A stretch of 64,000 nucleotides of DNA. It comes from Streptomyces sp. ITFR-16 (GTDB lineage: Bacteria > Actinomycetota > Actinomycetes > Streptomycetales > Streptomycetaceae). The notes under the pieces were generated by a model. That model was not told the DNA's origin. It did not search any database and saw only the letters and a list, made by a program, of their open reading frames with translations. The stretch covers positions 1,736,001-1,800,000 of the forward strand of contig NZ_CP134609.1 in assembly GCF_031844705.1 (NCBI RefSeq), written 5' to 3'. Position numbers and translations under genes: made by a program. Shown here one piece after another: positions 25,833-33,923 of this stretch. Every line of letters begins with the position of its first letter. Positions within the stretch are counted from its first letter, which is position 1.

Positions 25833-25947
25833 CGGGGGTGAGAACTAGAGGCCACTCGCCGCCACTACGGCATCCGCGTGCGCTCCGGCGGCTCCCGCCG
25901 CTGCATACGCGGATCCGTTCTCCTCCTTCGCTTCCGGAGACTCGACC
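25833..25947 (+). other. short untranslated leader before the DUF317 gene
   Basis: 115 bp without a gene. It contains CGGCGGCTCCCGCCG, a small dyad, and ends with CCGGAGACTCGACC as the ribosome-binding region of the next gene. Nothing else stands out. Confidence 0.4.
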
Positions 25948-26898
25948 ATGTACGCCCCTGATGACCCAACCCGGTACCAAGAGGTACTGGTCAGCCCCAT
26001 GTATCTGGCTGGTTCCAACGGGACCGGTGAGGCTGGCTTCGCGCCCGTCGCCCACTGGCCCCATCAGTACCTCGATGAGGGCCCCTGCCAGCTCCTCGTG
26101 ACCTCTCCCGACCAACGGATTCGGATCGGCTGGTTCGGCGACGACTTCGAACTGTGGAAGATCAGCGCAGCCGAGGACGCCTTCTCGGCGCCTCGCTGGA
26201 CGGCGACGTTCAACCACGTAACCCCGGCCGAGATGGTCGCCGGCCTCACCGCCGCACTGGTCCAGGACTACGACGAAGCCATCGCCTCCGACACCCCCGG
26301 CCGCTTCTTGACAGGACCAACCATCCCCTGGAGGGACACCGTCCGGCCGCTGACCGATGCCGGCTGGAACCTTGACGGAGCTGCTGAACTCGGCACCGTC
26401 GAGATCATCGCTCCTGACGACCAAGCGGGCATCCTTATCGATCGGCGCGGATACGGCTCCGACCGCACGACCGTCGAGCTGTGGGCTGGCCCGCCGGGCT
26501 GGGGCACTCGTGCCGAAGCGACGTTCACGGCCCGCACCCCATCGCATTTGATCACCGCAACCGCCGCTGTGATGGCGAAGTCGACCCCGGTGGTCCGTGA
26601 ACGCCACCAAGTCGACCGGCGGATGCAACACCTTGTCACGATGACCCCTGTCGCTTCGGCCACGCCGATCGCCGAGGCTCAGGTTTCGCGCGCTCCGACT
26701 CCGCTGGACGTACGCCGCACCGCGGTCACCCAGGCCGTACACCGTGCCGCGCGGGCACCACGCACAGCAGCCGACCTCCGGGTGATGGCCGCGCAGAGCC
26801 GCTCCACGGGGGCGGCGCAGAAACGGACGGGACACCCCGCGCCCGCGACCGCTGCCCGGCTGCCGGCCAACTCGCCGACGCCCCGGCGCGGACGCTGA
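25948..26898 (+). CDS. DUF317-domain protein
   Basis: 316 aa. It shows the DUF317 layout twice: VLVSPMYLAGSNGTG, LVTSPDQRIRIGWFGDDFELWKI and WTATFNHVTPAEMVAGLTAAL in the first half, then VEIIAPDDQAGILID and TVELWAGPPGWGTRAEATF in the second. DUF317 proteins are almost confined to Streptomyces and often sit on mobile elements; no biochemical role is known. The tail has RVMAAQSRSTGAA and ends PTPRRGR. ATG follows a GGAG site. Confidence 0.8.
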   Translation: MYAPDDPTRYQEVLVSPMYLAGSNGTGEAGFAPVAHWPHQYLDEGPCQLLVTSPDQRIRIGWFGDDFELWKISAAEDAFSAPRWTATFNHVTPAEMVAGLTAALVQDYDEAIASDTPGRFLTGPTIPWRDTVRPLTDAGWNLDGAAELGTVEIIAPDDQAGILIDRRGYGSDRTTVELWAGPPGWGTRAEATFTARTPSHLITATAAVMAKSTPVVRERHQVDRRMQHLVTMTPVASATPIAEAQVSRAPTPLDVRRTAVTQAVHRAARAPRTAADLRVMAAQSRSTGAAQKRTGHPAPATAARLPANSPTPRRGR

Positions 26899-26955
26899 CT
26901 CCCACCCCAGGCCGCACTCCACTCGCGACCGTCCCCGCCCAACAGGAGTTCCACC

Positions 26956-27444
26956 ATGCCCACCACCACCATGCTCGACCAGGCCACGGCCATGATCGAG
27001 AACGCCTGGGGCCAGCCCATCGAAGCTCTTGAGGTCCTAGGGGTCCGCCGCCCCAGCGAGGACCCGCTCCTGCGCTGCGCCATGCACACCCGCGCAGCCC
27101 TGGCCATCACGGACAGCGCGGTAACCGTTCACCAGGACCGCCTTCACGCCCTGTCGCGGCATGAGTACGTGCCTGACTTCTACGAACTCGACCGGATCAC
27201 CGAAACGGCGGTCAAGCTCCGCGTCGCCCACGCGGAGAGCCGCGCGTACCTCCAGGCGATCCGGCGCGTGGTGGAGGCTCGGGAGGCCGCCGCACCCGAG
27301 GTTGCGGCATCGGCGGTTCGGCTGGCTCAGGCCGCTGTCGCCCGCTCCGGGCAGACGCGGCACGCCCCGGGGGCCCTGCCCGAACCGTCCTCTCCGGCGG
27401 CGGTCGTAGGGCCGTCAGCGCCCACAACGGTGCCCCGACGTTGA
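26956..27444 (+). CDS. helical accessory protein of unknown function
   Basis: 162 aa. Mainly helices (LDQATAMIENAWGQPIEALEVL, LHALSRHEYVPDFYELDRITETAVKLR, AYLQAIRRVVEAREAA) with a tail AVARSGQTRHAP ending TVPRR. The ATG follows AACAGGAG. It is the last gene before a convergent small gene at 27449, only 4 bp away. Confidence 0.65.
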   Translation: MPTTTMLDQATAMIENAWGQPIEALEVLGVRRPSEDPLLRCAMHTRAALAITDSAVTVHQDRLHALSRHEYVPDFYELDRITETAVKLRVAHAESRAYLQAIRRVVEAREAAAPEVAASAVRLAQAAVARSGQTRHAPGALPEPSSPAAVVGPSAPTTVPRR

Positions 27445-27448
27445 AGGC

Positions 27449-27712
27449 TTAGCTCCGATTCTCGTCGCGGGGGCCCTCTTCGGCCCGGGGGCCCACCGCG
27501 CGGGCCAGCTCCTCCACCGTCAGCTCCACGCGCCAGCCTTCGGCGACCCGGCGCTCCACCGTCTCCTCGTCCGGCCACCGGTCGGGCTGTGCGCCGACTC
27601 CCCACTGGCCGTCGGCGACCATTGCGATGTCGCCCACGGTCCAGGGCCGTCCGGCGGCGCGGATCTTGCGTTCCAGTCCGGCGCCGTCCCAGTGTCTGCT
27701 CGCCTCGGCCAT
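27449..27712 (-). CDS. small acidic protein of unknown function
   Basis: 87 aa, for example SRHWDGAGLERKIRAAGRPWTVGDIAMVADGQWG and EETVERRVAEGWRVELTVEELARAVG. The ATG at 27712 is chosen because GGGGAG lies about 7 nt upstream. It is convergent with the plus-arm gene ending at 27444. The sequence suggests a compact helical protein; no family is recognised. Confidence 0.55.
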   Translation of the reverse strand: MAEASRHWDGAGLERKIRAAGRPWTVGDIAMVADGQWGVGAQPDRWPDEETVERRVAEGWRVELTVEELARAVGPRAEEGPRDENRS

Positions 27713-27930
27713 CCCCTGCTCCCCTTCACCGACGTGCGGTCCCTCACCGCAACCCAGGTACGACAACCGCGGTCGCAGATCCATTCCCGGCCAGCCGACC
27801 GCTCGGCTGTGGTCTCCAGTTCGCCCACGGCAGACGGCATCCCCGGGAAACGACTACGCACTTCGGCATGCTGCATGCCAACGTACGGGTGTTGGGAAAA
27901 ACCGCAGGTCAACGAAGGGATCGTCCAACC

Positions 27931-28278
27931 GTGAACACCTCCGCCACCCTCCTGCCCGCCGTCGTCCGCCCCGCCGTGGAAGACCGCCACTGGCTCTCCT
28001 CCGACCACTGCGCCGCTCCGGTGCTCGACCTCCTGGACGCTCTCGGCTGGACGATCGCCGAGACCCCGGAAGCCAACGTCCACGCGACCAGCCCGGACGG
28101 CGGCGTCTACGTCGGCTGGCTCCCCGAAGACCCCTCCGCCTGGGCGCGCGAGATCGTCTGGCGCGTCCAGGTGCTGCCCGCCGACGGCGAGGTATGGGTC
28201 CAGGAGTTCGGCGTCCACACCCCTTCCGAGGCCGTCGCCGGATTCCTCGCCGCCCTCGTCACCCACTCCTCGCGCTGA
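27931..28278 (+). CDS. small DUF317-like protein
   Basis: 115 aa. The run VLDLLDALGWTIAETPEAN, VHATSPDGGVYVGWLPEDPSA, WRVQVLPADGEVWVQEFGVHTPSEAVAGFLAAL matches one DUF317 unit in order and spacing. The GTG at 27931 has GAAGGGATCG upstream. It may be a single-domain relative of the two-domain protein at 25948. Confidence 0.72.
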   Translation: MNTSATLLPAVVRPAVEDRHWLSSDHCAAPVLDLLDALGWTIAETPEANVHATSPDGGVYVGWLPEDPSAWAREIVWRVQVLPADGEVWVQEFGVHTPSEAVAGFLAALVTHSSR

Positions 28279-28375
28279 CCGCCGATCAGGCTCCGCTCAT
28301 ACATCCACCGACGGCTCGACGCCCCGTCGTCGAGCCGACCAACCCCGTCAATGTCCACCGTTCACGGAGACTCCC

Positions 28376-28588
28376 TTGCCCCAGTACCTGACCGTCGGCC
28401 ACCTGCTCCGCCAGCTCCAGGAACTCGACCCCAACCTGCCGGTCCGTCTCGCCGTCAACCCCGACTTCCCCTTCGCCCACTTCGTGGGGGCCGAAGTCGT
28501 CGTCCGCGACGGCCAGGCGTACATCGCCGACGACGGCCAGGAGGACTACCTCCCGGTGGGGGCGCGCGAAGCCCTCACCTGGTCCTGA
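28376..28588 (+). CDS. small conserved-looking protein, TTG start
   Basis: 70 aa: YLTVGHLLRQLQELDPNLPV, RLAVNPDFPFAHFVGAEVVV and GQAYIADDGQEDYLPVG. The start is TTG with a CGGAGACTCCC site 6 nt upstream. The fold appears to be a short alpha/beta unit. Unknown function; strong third-position G/C supports real coding. Confidence 0.7.
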   Translation: MPQYLTVGHLLRQLQELDPNLPVRLAVNPDFPFAHFVGAEVVVRDGQAYIADDGQEDYLPVGAREALTWS

Positions 28589-28677
28589 TCGCTTCCCTAC
28601 CACCACGGAGGCTTCCGATCTCGTCACCCTCGCGCCCGGCGCCCCGCCTCGCGCTGCCCACTGTCGCGGCCCGCCCC

Positions 28678-29007
28678 ATGCCGCACGGCGTGCACAGCGC
28701 GCTTCTCCAGCGCATCTCCGCCCGACCCGACGGCCCCCTCGACATCACCTGGCTCGCTGCCGAAACCCCCCAACTTCCCCTCGGACGCATCCGGCTGCGC
28801 TGGGAGCCCGCCTCGCGCAGCGGCTGGGACGTCACGGCGTACCTGGGGCTGACCACGGCCGAGGTGTTCCTAGGTTCCTGGCCCGCCGCCCCGGACGACT
28901 GGCCGCGCCTGGTCCGTCCGACCCTGTACGAGGTGACCGGCCTGTGCGCCGCCCTCACTTTCGCGACCGACGCCCTCGACCTCTCCAACCGGCTCGCCGA
29001 AATCTGA
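28678..29007 (+). CDS. small DUF317-like protein with uncertain start
   Basis: 109 aa from the ATG at 28678, but coding bias and the frame extend upstream, and the only good ribosome-binding site (CACGGAGG at 28605-28612) points to codon ATC at 28618, giving 129 aa. The body reads PLDITWLAAETPQLPLGRIRLRWEPA, GWDVTAYLGLTTAEVFLGSW and PTLYEVTGLCAALTFATDALDL, like a DUF317 unit. The start may be a mutated ATG or a genuine rare start. A terminator follows. Confidence 0.6.
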   Translation: MPHGVHSALLQRISARPDGPLDITWLAAETPQLPLGRIRLRWEPASRSGWDVTAYLGLTTAEVFLGSWPAAPDDWPRLVRPTLYEVTGLCAALTFATDALDLSNRLAEI

Positions 29008-29020
29008 TCGAGAGCCGCAG

Positions 29021-29051
29021 GCCACCCCACGCCGTTCGGGCGAGGGGCGGC
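29021..29051 (+). terminator. terminator of the plus transfer arm
   Basis: Stem GCCACCCCACGCC / GGCGAGGGGCGGC with 11 of 13 pairs, loop gttcg, then CTTTGCTT. It lies 13 bp after the last plus-arm gene. Confidence 0.65.
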
Positions 29052-29056
29052 TTTGC

Positions 29057-29163
29057 TTAGCCGTCGAAGCCCCCACCGAGCATGTCCCAGTTCTCGTGCT
29101 CCTGCCCGCCAAGGTCTCGTGCGCCAGGTCATCCAGGGAACCGGTGTAGACCTGCTGGCTCAT
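29057..29163 (-). pseudogene. 35-residue peptide gene broken by one missing base
   Basis: From ATG 29163 the product starts MSQQVYTGSLDDLAHETLAG; restoring one base near 29105 gives QEHENWDMLGGGFDG and a stop TAA at 29057. Before the shift the frame is sound; after it the written frame turns Arg/Ser-rich and runs on to 28870. The acidic, Gly-ended peptide stands alone, with no recognised family. Either a deletion or a sequencing error. Confidence 0.4.
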
Positions 29164-29347
29164 GGTCCTGATCAGCATGTCAGCGGGAAGCCTGGCAGGT
29201 CAGGACATGCTCCCAGCCCGAGGGACACCGGTCCTTATGCATCGCCAGGCCCCGGCGCGGGCCGGGTACAGGCGCGCCCTCATTCATCCCCATCTCTGCA
29301 AAGAGCTCTCGGTATTCCCAGCGCACGCAGCCAGACGCGGTACGTCC

Positions 29348-29857
29348 TCACGGCCGCCCCACCCACGCCTGGTGTTCGGGGGCGACGTGCAGTTGCTCGC
29401 GGATGCGGCCGCACAGGACGCCGACACGAGTTCGGCCCTCCAGAACCTGCAGCCCGTTGCACCCTGGGTCCAAGAGACCCCGGTCAATGAGGAGCGGCGG
29501 GCGCAACCACGTCCCGTGATCTTCCCAGTGCCTGCCGACTTCCGGGGCTCGCACTGCGACCCAGTGCAGCGGGTCTTTGGCGAAGTGTTCAATCAGTCCC
29601 ACTTCGCTCTCACCAGTCGGCATTTTGTGGAAGTCCGCGGACGGAATCGTCTCCAGCGTCCAGGTGATCGCGCTCAAGTCAAGGGCTCCGTAGTCGTCCA
29701 CGAAGGGACCGTTGTCGCCATGGTCGAACAGGAAGTCCCGCAGCACGTCGTCCGGCCACCGCAGTGCGGTCAAGGCCGGATCGGATCGAAAGCGCTCGAA
29801 GTTGAGGCCACCGTCCTGACGACGCTCCATCAGCGAGCTGAGATCGTTGAGGTTCAT
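29348..29857 (-). CDS. protein of unknown function divergent from the CBASS genes
   Basis: 169 aa, acidic. It has MNLNDLSSLMERRQDGGLNFERF, WPDDVLRDFLFDHGDNGPFVDDY and a C-terminal LLIDRGLLDPGCNGLQVLEG followed by RTRVGVLCGR, faintly like the VLEGRHRL motif of ParB/sulfiredoxin folds. It is transcribed away from the CD-NTase gene with 165 bp between them. Lower third-position G/C than the transfer genes suggests it came with the CBASS cargo. Regulation or accessory defence is possible; not shown. Confidence 0.55.
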   Translation of the reverse strand: MNLNDLSSLMERRQDGGLNFERFRSDPALTALRWPDDVLRDFLFDHGDNGPFVDDYGALDLSAITWTLETIPSADFHKMPTGESEVGLIEHFAKDPLHWVAVRAPEVGRHWEDHGTWLRPPLLIDRGLLDPGCNGLQVLEGRTRVGVLCGRIREQLHVAPEHQAWVGRP

Positions 29858-30022
29858 GCCTCAGATTTACCGGAGTTCTCCGACCGCGTTCCCCCTGACC
29901 ACGGTCTCCTGTACTGCGGAGATTGGGTCGGTGAACCATCTCTGACGCTGGTGACGGCGTCGCTGTCAGTGCCCGCTCGTACGCTATGGACGGCGCAGGC
30001 GCGCCGGAGCCTGGAGGCGTTC

Positions 30023-30934
30023 GTGGTACGACAGCTGACGTATGAACAGCGGATCGCTTTGATCAACAAGTGGAAGAACCCTCCGGGTGCTTCCGAACAG
30101 CTCCGGCTGGAGCGCGCCGAGCGCATGGTGAAACAGGCAGTACTCCGTCATGAACCATTCCAGGGGCTCGACATCACGGTGGCGTCGAAGGGCTCGTACC
30201 CCAACAACACCAACGTTCGCGGTGACAGCGACGTCGACATCATGGTGAAGCTCAACGACCCCATCCATACGGAGGGACTGGCGGCTTGGTGGTTTGGGCA
30301 GCCCGCCAGATACTCGGGGCCATGGACCCGGCAGAAGCTCCGCCAGGAGGTCGAGGACGCGCTCACCAACCACTTCGGTTGGGTGGACACGGACCACAAC
30401 CTTGCCGTGTACGTTCCGGAGGTTGTGGGAAGCCGTCCCAGCATCGACGTGGTTCCGTGCTTCAAGTGGGTGGCCTACGACACCACGGCTCCCGATGGCG
30501 AGTGCGTGGGCAGCGTCGTCTACGGACGCAACGGCAAGCGTGTCATCAACTGGCCCGAGCTCCAGCTGGTCAACGGGCGCACGAAGAACACCAACACCAA
30601 GTACCGGTACAAGTTCGTGGTGCGGGTGCTGAAGAACGTCGAGAACGACCTCGCCTCCGAGGGCGTGATCAAGGCCCTTCCGTCCTACTTCTCCGAGTGC
30701 CTGATCTACAACGTCCCGGACGACGTCTTGCTCCTCGACGGCAGCCTGGACACTGTGGTCCGCGAAAGCCTACGGGAGGTCTATCAGCAACTCACGGGAG
30801 CCTGGTTCAGCTATCTGGGCATGGTGGAGCCGAACGGGATCAAGAAGGTGTTCGGCGATGGCCAGAAGTGGACGGAGAAGGACGCTCGCGAGCTGATCGA
30901 GCGCGCGTGGCACTACCTCAACTACGAGGGCTGA
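30023..30934 (+). CDS. CD-NTase (cGAS/DncV-like nucleotidyltransferase) of a CBASS system
   Basis: 303 aa. The nucleotidyltransferase signature is GSYPNNTNVRGDSDVDIMV, with Gly57-Ser58 and the metal-binding Asp68/Asp70, and a third Asp at about 142 in RPSIDVVPCF. NTNTKYRYKFVVRVLKNVEND and LPSYFSECLIYNVPDD are typical of the C-terminal half of CdnE-like enzymes. It senses phage infection and makes a cyclic oligonucleotide that activates the effector encoded next. The GTG at 30023 has CTGGAGG 6 nt upstream and precedes the conserved QLTYEQRIALINKWKNPP. Base preference of the product cannot be read by eye. Confidence 0.9.
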   Translation: MVRQLTYEQRIALINKWKNPPGASEQLRLERAERMVKQAVLRHEPFQGLDITVASKGSYPNNTNVRGDSDVDIMVKLNDPIHTEGLAAWWFGQPARYSGPWTRQKLRQEVEDALTNHFGWVDTDHNLAVYVPEVVGSRPSIDVVPCFKWVAYDTTAPDGECVGSVVYGRNGKRVINWPELQLVNGRTKNTNTKYRYKFVVRVLKNVENDLASEGVIKALPSYFSECLIYNVPDDVLLLDGSLDTVVRESLREVYQQLTGAWFSYLGMVEPNGIKKVFGDGQKWTEKDARELIERAWHYLNYEG

Positions 30935-30936
30935 CG

Positions 30937-31575
30937 ATGAACACCGCGACCACCATCCGCGCCGGCGCCACCATCGCCTCCACCCTCTACACGGTCGTCC
31001 TGGTCGTCCTGGGCCTGTACCCGTCCGAGTTCCGGTACCTCTTCGCGTACATTCCGGCCCTCGTGGGCTACGGCACCGTCGTGTTCGACAAGTGGGCTTG
31101 GCGCTGGCCCGTCATCCACCGCTTCACCGGACGTGCCTGGGTCACGGGCACTTGGCGGGTAGTACTTGTCCCGAGCTCGGAGAGCCACATCCCGGAGGGA
31201 GGGAACCGTGGTCCGATCACTACGTACATGACGGTCGAGCAGACCTACTGGAGCCTGCACGCCACGCTCCGCACGAAGGAAAGCACCTCGCGGTCGAGCA
31301 ACGCCACAATTGGCGCCCCAGAAAACTCGGGCACTGCCGAGATCGGATTCCTGTACGACAACACGCCCCGTGTGGAGCACCAGCATCGAAGCCCGCGGCA
31401 CGAAGGGGCCTGTCGAATAGCGGTCACCGGTCTCCAGCCAAAGACTGCGACCGGGCACTACTACACCAGCCGGTTCACCGCCGGTGACATGGACTTCAGC
31501 CTGCTCGACCGATCGACCGACTACGGCACCTTCGCAGAGGCTCAGGCTGCCGACCCGGCGCACGCCAGCAGCTGA
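30937..31575 (+). CDS. Cap15-like membrane effector of CBASS (2 TM + beta-barrel)
   Basis: 212 aa. Two N-terminal membrane helices (about 10-30 TIASTLYTVVLVVLGLYPS and 33-52 FRYLFAYIPALVGYGTVVF) are followed by a beta-rich domain beginning RAWVTGTWRVVLVPSS, with TYMTVEQTYWSLHATLRTKES and AEIGFLYDNTPR. This matches the Cap15 effectors, whose barrel binds the cyclic nucleotide and whose helices then oligomerise and damage the inner membrane. The gene starts 2 bp after the CD-NTase stop, so the pair is one operon with no E1/E2 or HORMA genes: a minimal type I CBASS. Confidence 0.82.
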   Translation: MNTATTIRAGATIASTLYTVVLVVLGLYPSEFRYLFAYIPALVGYGTVVFDKWAWRWPVIHRFTGRAWVTGTWRVVLVPSSESHIPEGGNRGPITTYMTVEQTYWSLHATLRTKESTSRSSNATIGAPENSGTAEIGFLYDNTPRVEHQHRSPRHEGACRIAVTGLQPKTATGHYYTSRFTAGDMDFSLLDRSTDYGTFAEAQAADPAHASS

Positions 31576-31640
31576 AAATCAGAAAGCGGCGAACCCGGAG
31601 GCTGGTGCCCGGGGTCCCGCGTACTCGTCCCGGTGCTCGC

Positions 31641-32045
31641 CTACACCATGTAAATACCAGCGAAGAAGCCGTCGAACCCGAGCGCGACCAAGCCCGCCTC
31701 GACACTCGGGTAGGTCGTCCCGTGCGGGCCGCCGACCAGGGCGTCGAAGTCGGCGCGGCTGATCTCGGGCTCGAGCCACTGGTTACCGCACCGGCAGTGG
31801 ACCCAGACGTTGCGCCCGTGGTTGATGAGCAACCAGTCACGTCGGGCCTGGCAGGCGGAGCACATCACGGGGATACCCCCGAGAGCGAGTTCGCGTGAGT
31901 GGCCGACGCAGCGAATCGCCCCGGGTCCGTCGGCCGGCCGCGTCTCGGCCTGGAGCTGCAGCAGAGGGTCGGTACCAGTGGGGAGGACGGGCAGCGCGGG
32001 TGCCGGCTCCGTGGTGCGGGTGGTGGTTCTGAGCACGAGCGTCAT
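31641..32045 (-). CDS. zinc-ribbon protein of unknown function
   Basis: 134 aa. A CxxC ... CxC zinc ribbon (CSACQARRDWLLINHGRNVW then HCRCGNQW) sits in the middle, preceded by a Pro-rich N-terminus and followed by ISRADFDALVGGP. The ATG follows CCGGAG. It is the last gene of the minus transfer arm and is convergent with the CBASS operon. Confidence 0.7.
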   Translation of the reverse strand: MTLVLRTTTRTTEPAPALPVLPTGTDPLLQLQAETRPADGPGAIRCVGHSRELALGGIPVMCSACQARRDWLLINHGRNVWVHCRCGNQWLEPEISRADFDALVGGPHGTTYPSVEAGLVALGFDGFFAGIYMV

Positions 32046-32075
32046 CTCCGGTCGTCGGTCCTGTCTTCATCCCTA

Positions 32076-32096
32076 ACAGCCGGTGGAACCGGCTGT
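32076..32096 (-). terminator. hairpin after the relaxase gene
   Basis: Perfect 9-bp stem ACAGCCGGT / ACCGGCTGT with a 3-nt loop between the relaxase stop and the zinc-ribbon gene. Small but perfect, with TTAG after it in the minus direction. Confidence 0.5.
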
Positions 32097-32150
32097 CCAT
32101 ACATTTCGCAGCGTCCGCTCGGCAGGTGGTCGACTACCGGTTCGACCTGG

Positions 32151-33923
32151 TCAACGACGTGACGAGCGGCGATTCGGGTCTTGAACAGTCCCGAGCGGCG
32201 CGGCTGCCGTCGCGTTTCGTTCCCTGGTGCGGCTGCTCGGCGCGGCGGCCTGGCGGGTGGCGGCCTGCGGACGGCGGGCACCGTCGCCCGGGTGTGCCGG
32301 GAGCTGGGCGATGCGCCGCAGCCGCCAGACCAGGACGTCACTCACGTCATCAGCGCTTTCAAGTTCGCGCATGTCGATGGCCTGGCGCAGGAGGGCTTCG
32401 GAGTCGTGGCCCGCCCGTTCGGCCTGCGCGAGGGTGGCGACCAGGGCGTCGGTCCTCGCTTCCATGCCCCCTGGCCGTACGACCTTCTCCGGCAGGACGG
32501 CGCGAAGGGTGGCTTCGTGCGTCCGGCGCTGGGCTTCTGGAAGAGTCCGACCTTGGTCGCGCAGCAATCGCATCGGGGTGGCAGCGGCCTGCCGGTAGGC
32601 GGTGCGCAGGTGCGCGGCGGCTTGTCGGGAGGCGTGGGCCTGCTGGGCGTGTCCGCGGGCGGAGTGCCAGCGGGCGGCGGCGAGGGTGACGAGGACGAGG
32701 GTGGAGACGAGCATGGCGGTGGTGCCGCCGTCCTCGCCTCGGCCGAGCGCTCCGCCGGCCTGGACAATGCCTCGGGCGGCTGAGCGGAGGGCCCGGGTGT
32801 CGGCGCGTTCGGCGCGGACATGACTGCGGGTTGCCCGTTCGAAGGCGCGAGCTGCGGCGGCCAGCTCGGTGCGTGTGGTGGCCGGTGAGGTCTGGGCCAC
32901 TGCGTCGAGGAGTTCTCCGACGCCGACGAGCTGGGGGGCGGCCTCGCCGTCCTCGTCGCGTTCCAGGAGCGTGGCCGAGCACTCTGCGATGACGGTGGCG
33001 TTGCGTCGCTGACGGGCGGGCGGTGACCAGTTCGTCCGGTCAGCGCCGACCGCGGGCGCGCTCGGCTCGTCGGCCCCGTCGGTGAGGCGTAGTCGGATCT
33101 TCGGAAGGGAGAGGTCGGGGGCCAGTTTGGAGCCGGGGTACCAGACCGGGACTCCGTCGCGGTTGCGGTCGCCGGGCAGGGCCACGTTGTATCCGAGCGC
33201 GTCACCGGACGGTGCGTGCCGCAGCTTCACCCTTACCCCCGCTTCTCGGAGCCGCGTGAAGAACTCCTCTTCCGAATCCGCTCCCGCCACGGCTCGACGA
33301 ACGGCCTCGCGGAGCGTCTCGCGCGAGGTCTCCGGGCGGCCGGTGCGCTCGGCCTTGAACTTCTCGGCGCTGCTGGGGTTCTTCGCTGCGGTTCCGTCGC
33401 CCGCGTTCAGGCGCCGCAGGCCCATCTCCTTCTCGATGCGGCGGCATTCGGCCTGGGCCTTGTTGAAGTCGTAGTTCAGGCGCGGGTTGCGCAGGTCGCC
33501 GCGTACGAGGGTGGCGACGATGTGGATGTGGTCTTCCGCGTGGCGGACGGCGATCCACCGGCAGCCGTCGGGGTCTCCATGCTGGGCGATGCCGGTGGCG
33601 TGGACGATGCGCTGGGCGACGGCGTTCCACTCCTCGTCGTCCAGCCGCCGGTCCCCGGGGGCGGTGCGGACCGAGCAGTGCCAGACGTGCTTGGCGGGTG
33701 CGCGGTCGCCGGCCTGCTTGACCCGCAGGTCTAGGGCGGCGGTGAGCCGGGCGAGGGTGACCTTCGGGTCGGGGTCGAGGCCGGGGTCGCGGCCGGGGTC
33801 GGGGGCGAAGCCGTCCCAGGAGCCGACGAGGTGCGCGTCGGTGTGCTCCTCGCGCCGTCCGGGGCCGTACAGGTAGACGAGGAGGCCGTGGGTGCGGGAG
33901 CCGCGTCCGATGTCGGGAACCAT
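32151..33923 (-). CDS. MOBP-type relaxase
   Basis: 590 aa. The N-terminal relaxase domain has a conserved HVWHCSVRTAPGDR stretch and the metal-binding His pair in EDHIHIVATLVRGD (His132, His134), then LNYDFNKAQAECRRIEKEMGL, as in actinobacterial MobA/VirD2-like relaxases. The enzyme nicks oriT and pilots the strand through the channel. The C-terminal 350 residues are helical and basic, ending NRRSSRR, suitable for coupling-protein recognition. The start overlaps the MobC stop (TGATG); a GTG at 33926 is an alternative. A catalytic Tyr is likely in the N-terminal LLVYLYGPGR block but I cannot fix which. Confidence 0.87.
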   Translation of the reverse strand: MVPDIGRGSRTHGLLVYLYGPGRREEHTDAHLVGSWDGFAPDPGRDPGLDPDPKVTLARLTAALDLRVKQAGDRAPAKHVWHCSVRTAPGDRRLDDEEWNAVAQRIVHATGIAQHGDPDGCRWIAVRHAEDHIHIVATLVRGDLRNPRLNYDFNKAQAECRRIEKEMGLRRLNAGDGTAAKNPSSAEKFKAERTGRPETSRETLREAVRRAVAGADSEEEFFTRLREAGVRVKLRHAPSGDALGYNVALPGDRNRDGVPVWYPGSKLAPDLSLPKIRLRLTDGADEPSAPAVGADRTNWSPPARQRRNATVIAECSATLLERDEDGEAAPQLVGVGELLDAVAQTSPATTRTELAAAARAFERATRSHVRAERADTRALRSAARGIVQAGGALGRGEDGGTTAMLVSTLVLVTLAAARWHSARGHAQQAHASRQAAAHLRTAYRQAAATPMRLLRDQGRTLPEAQRRTHEATLRAVLPEKVVRPGGMEARTDALVATLAQAERAGHDSEALLRQAIDMRELESADDVSDVLVWRLRRIAQLPAHPGDGARRPQAATRQAAAPSSRTRERNATAAAPLGTVQDPNRRSSRR

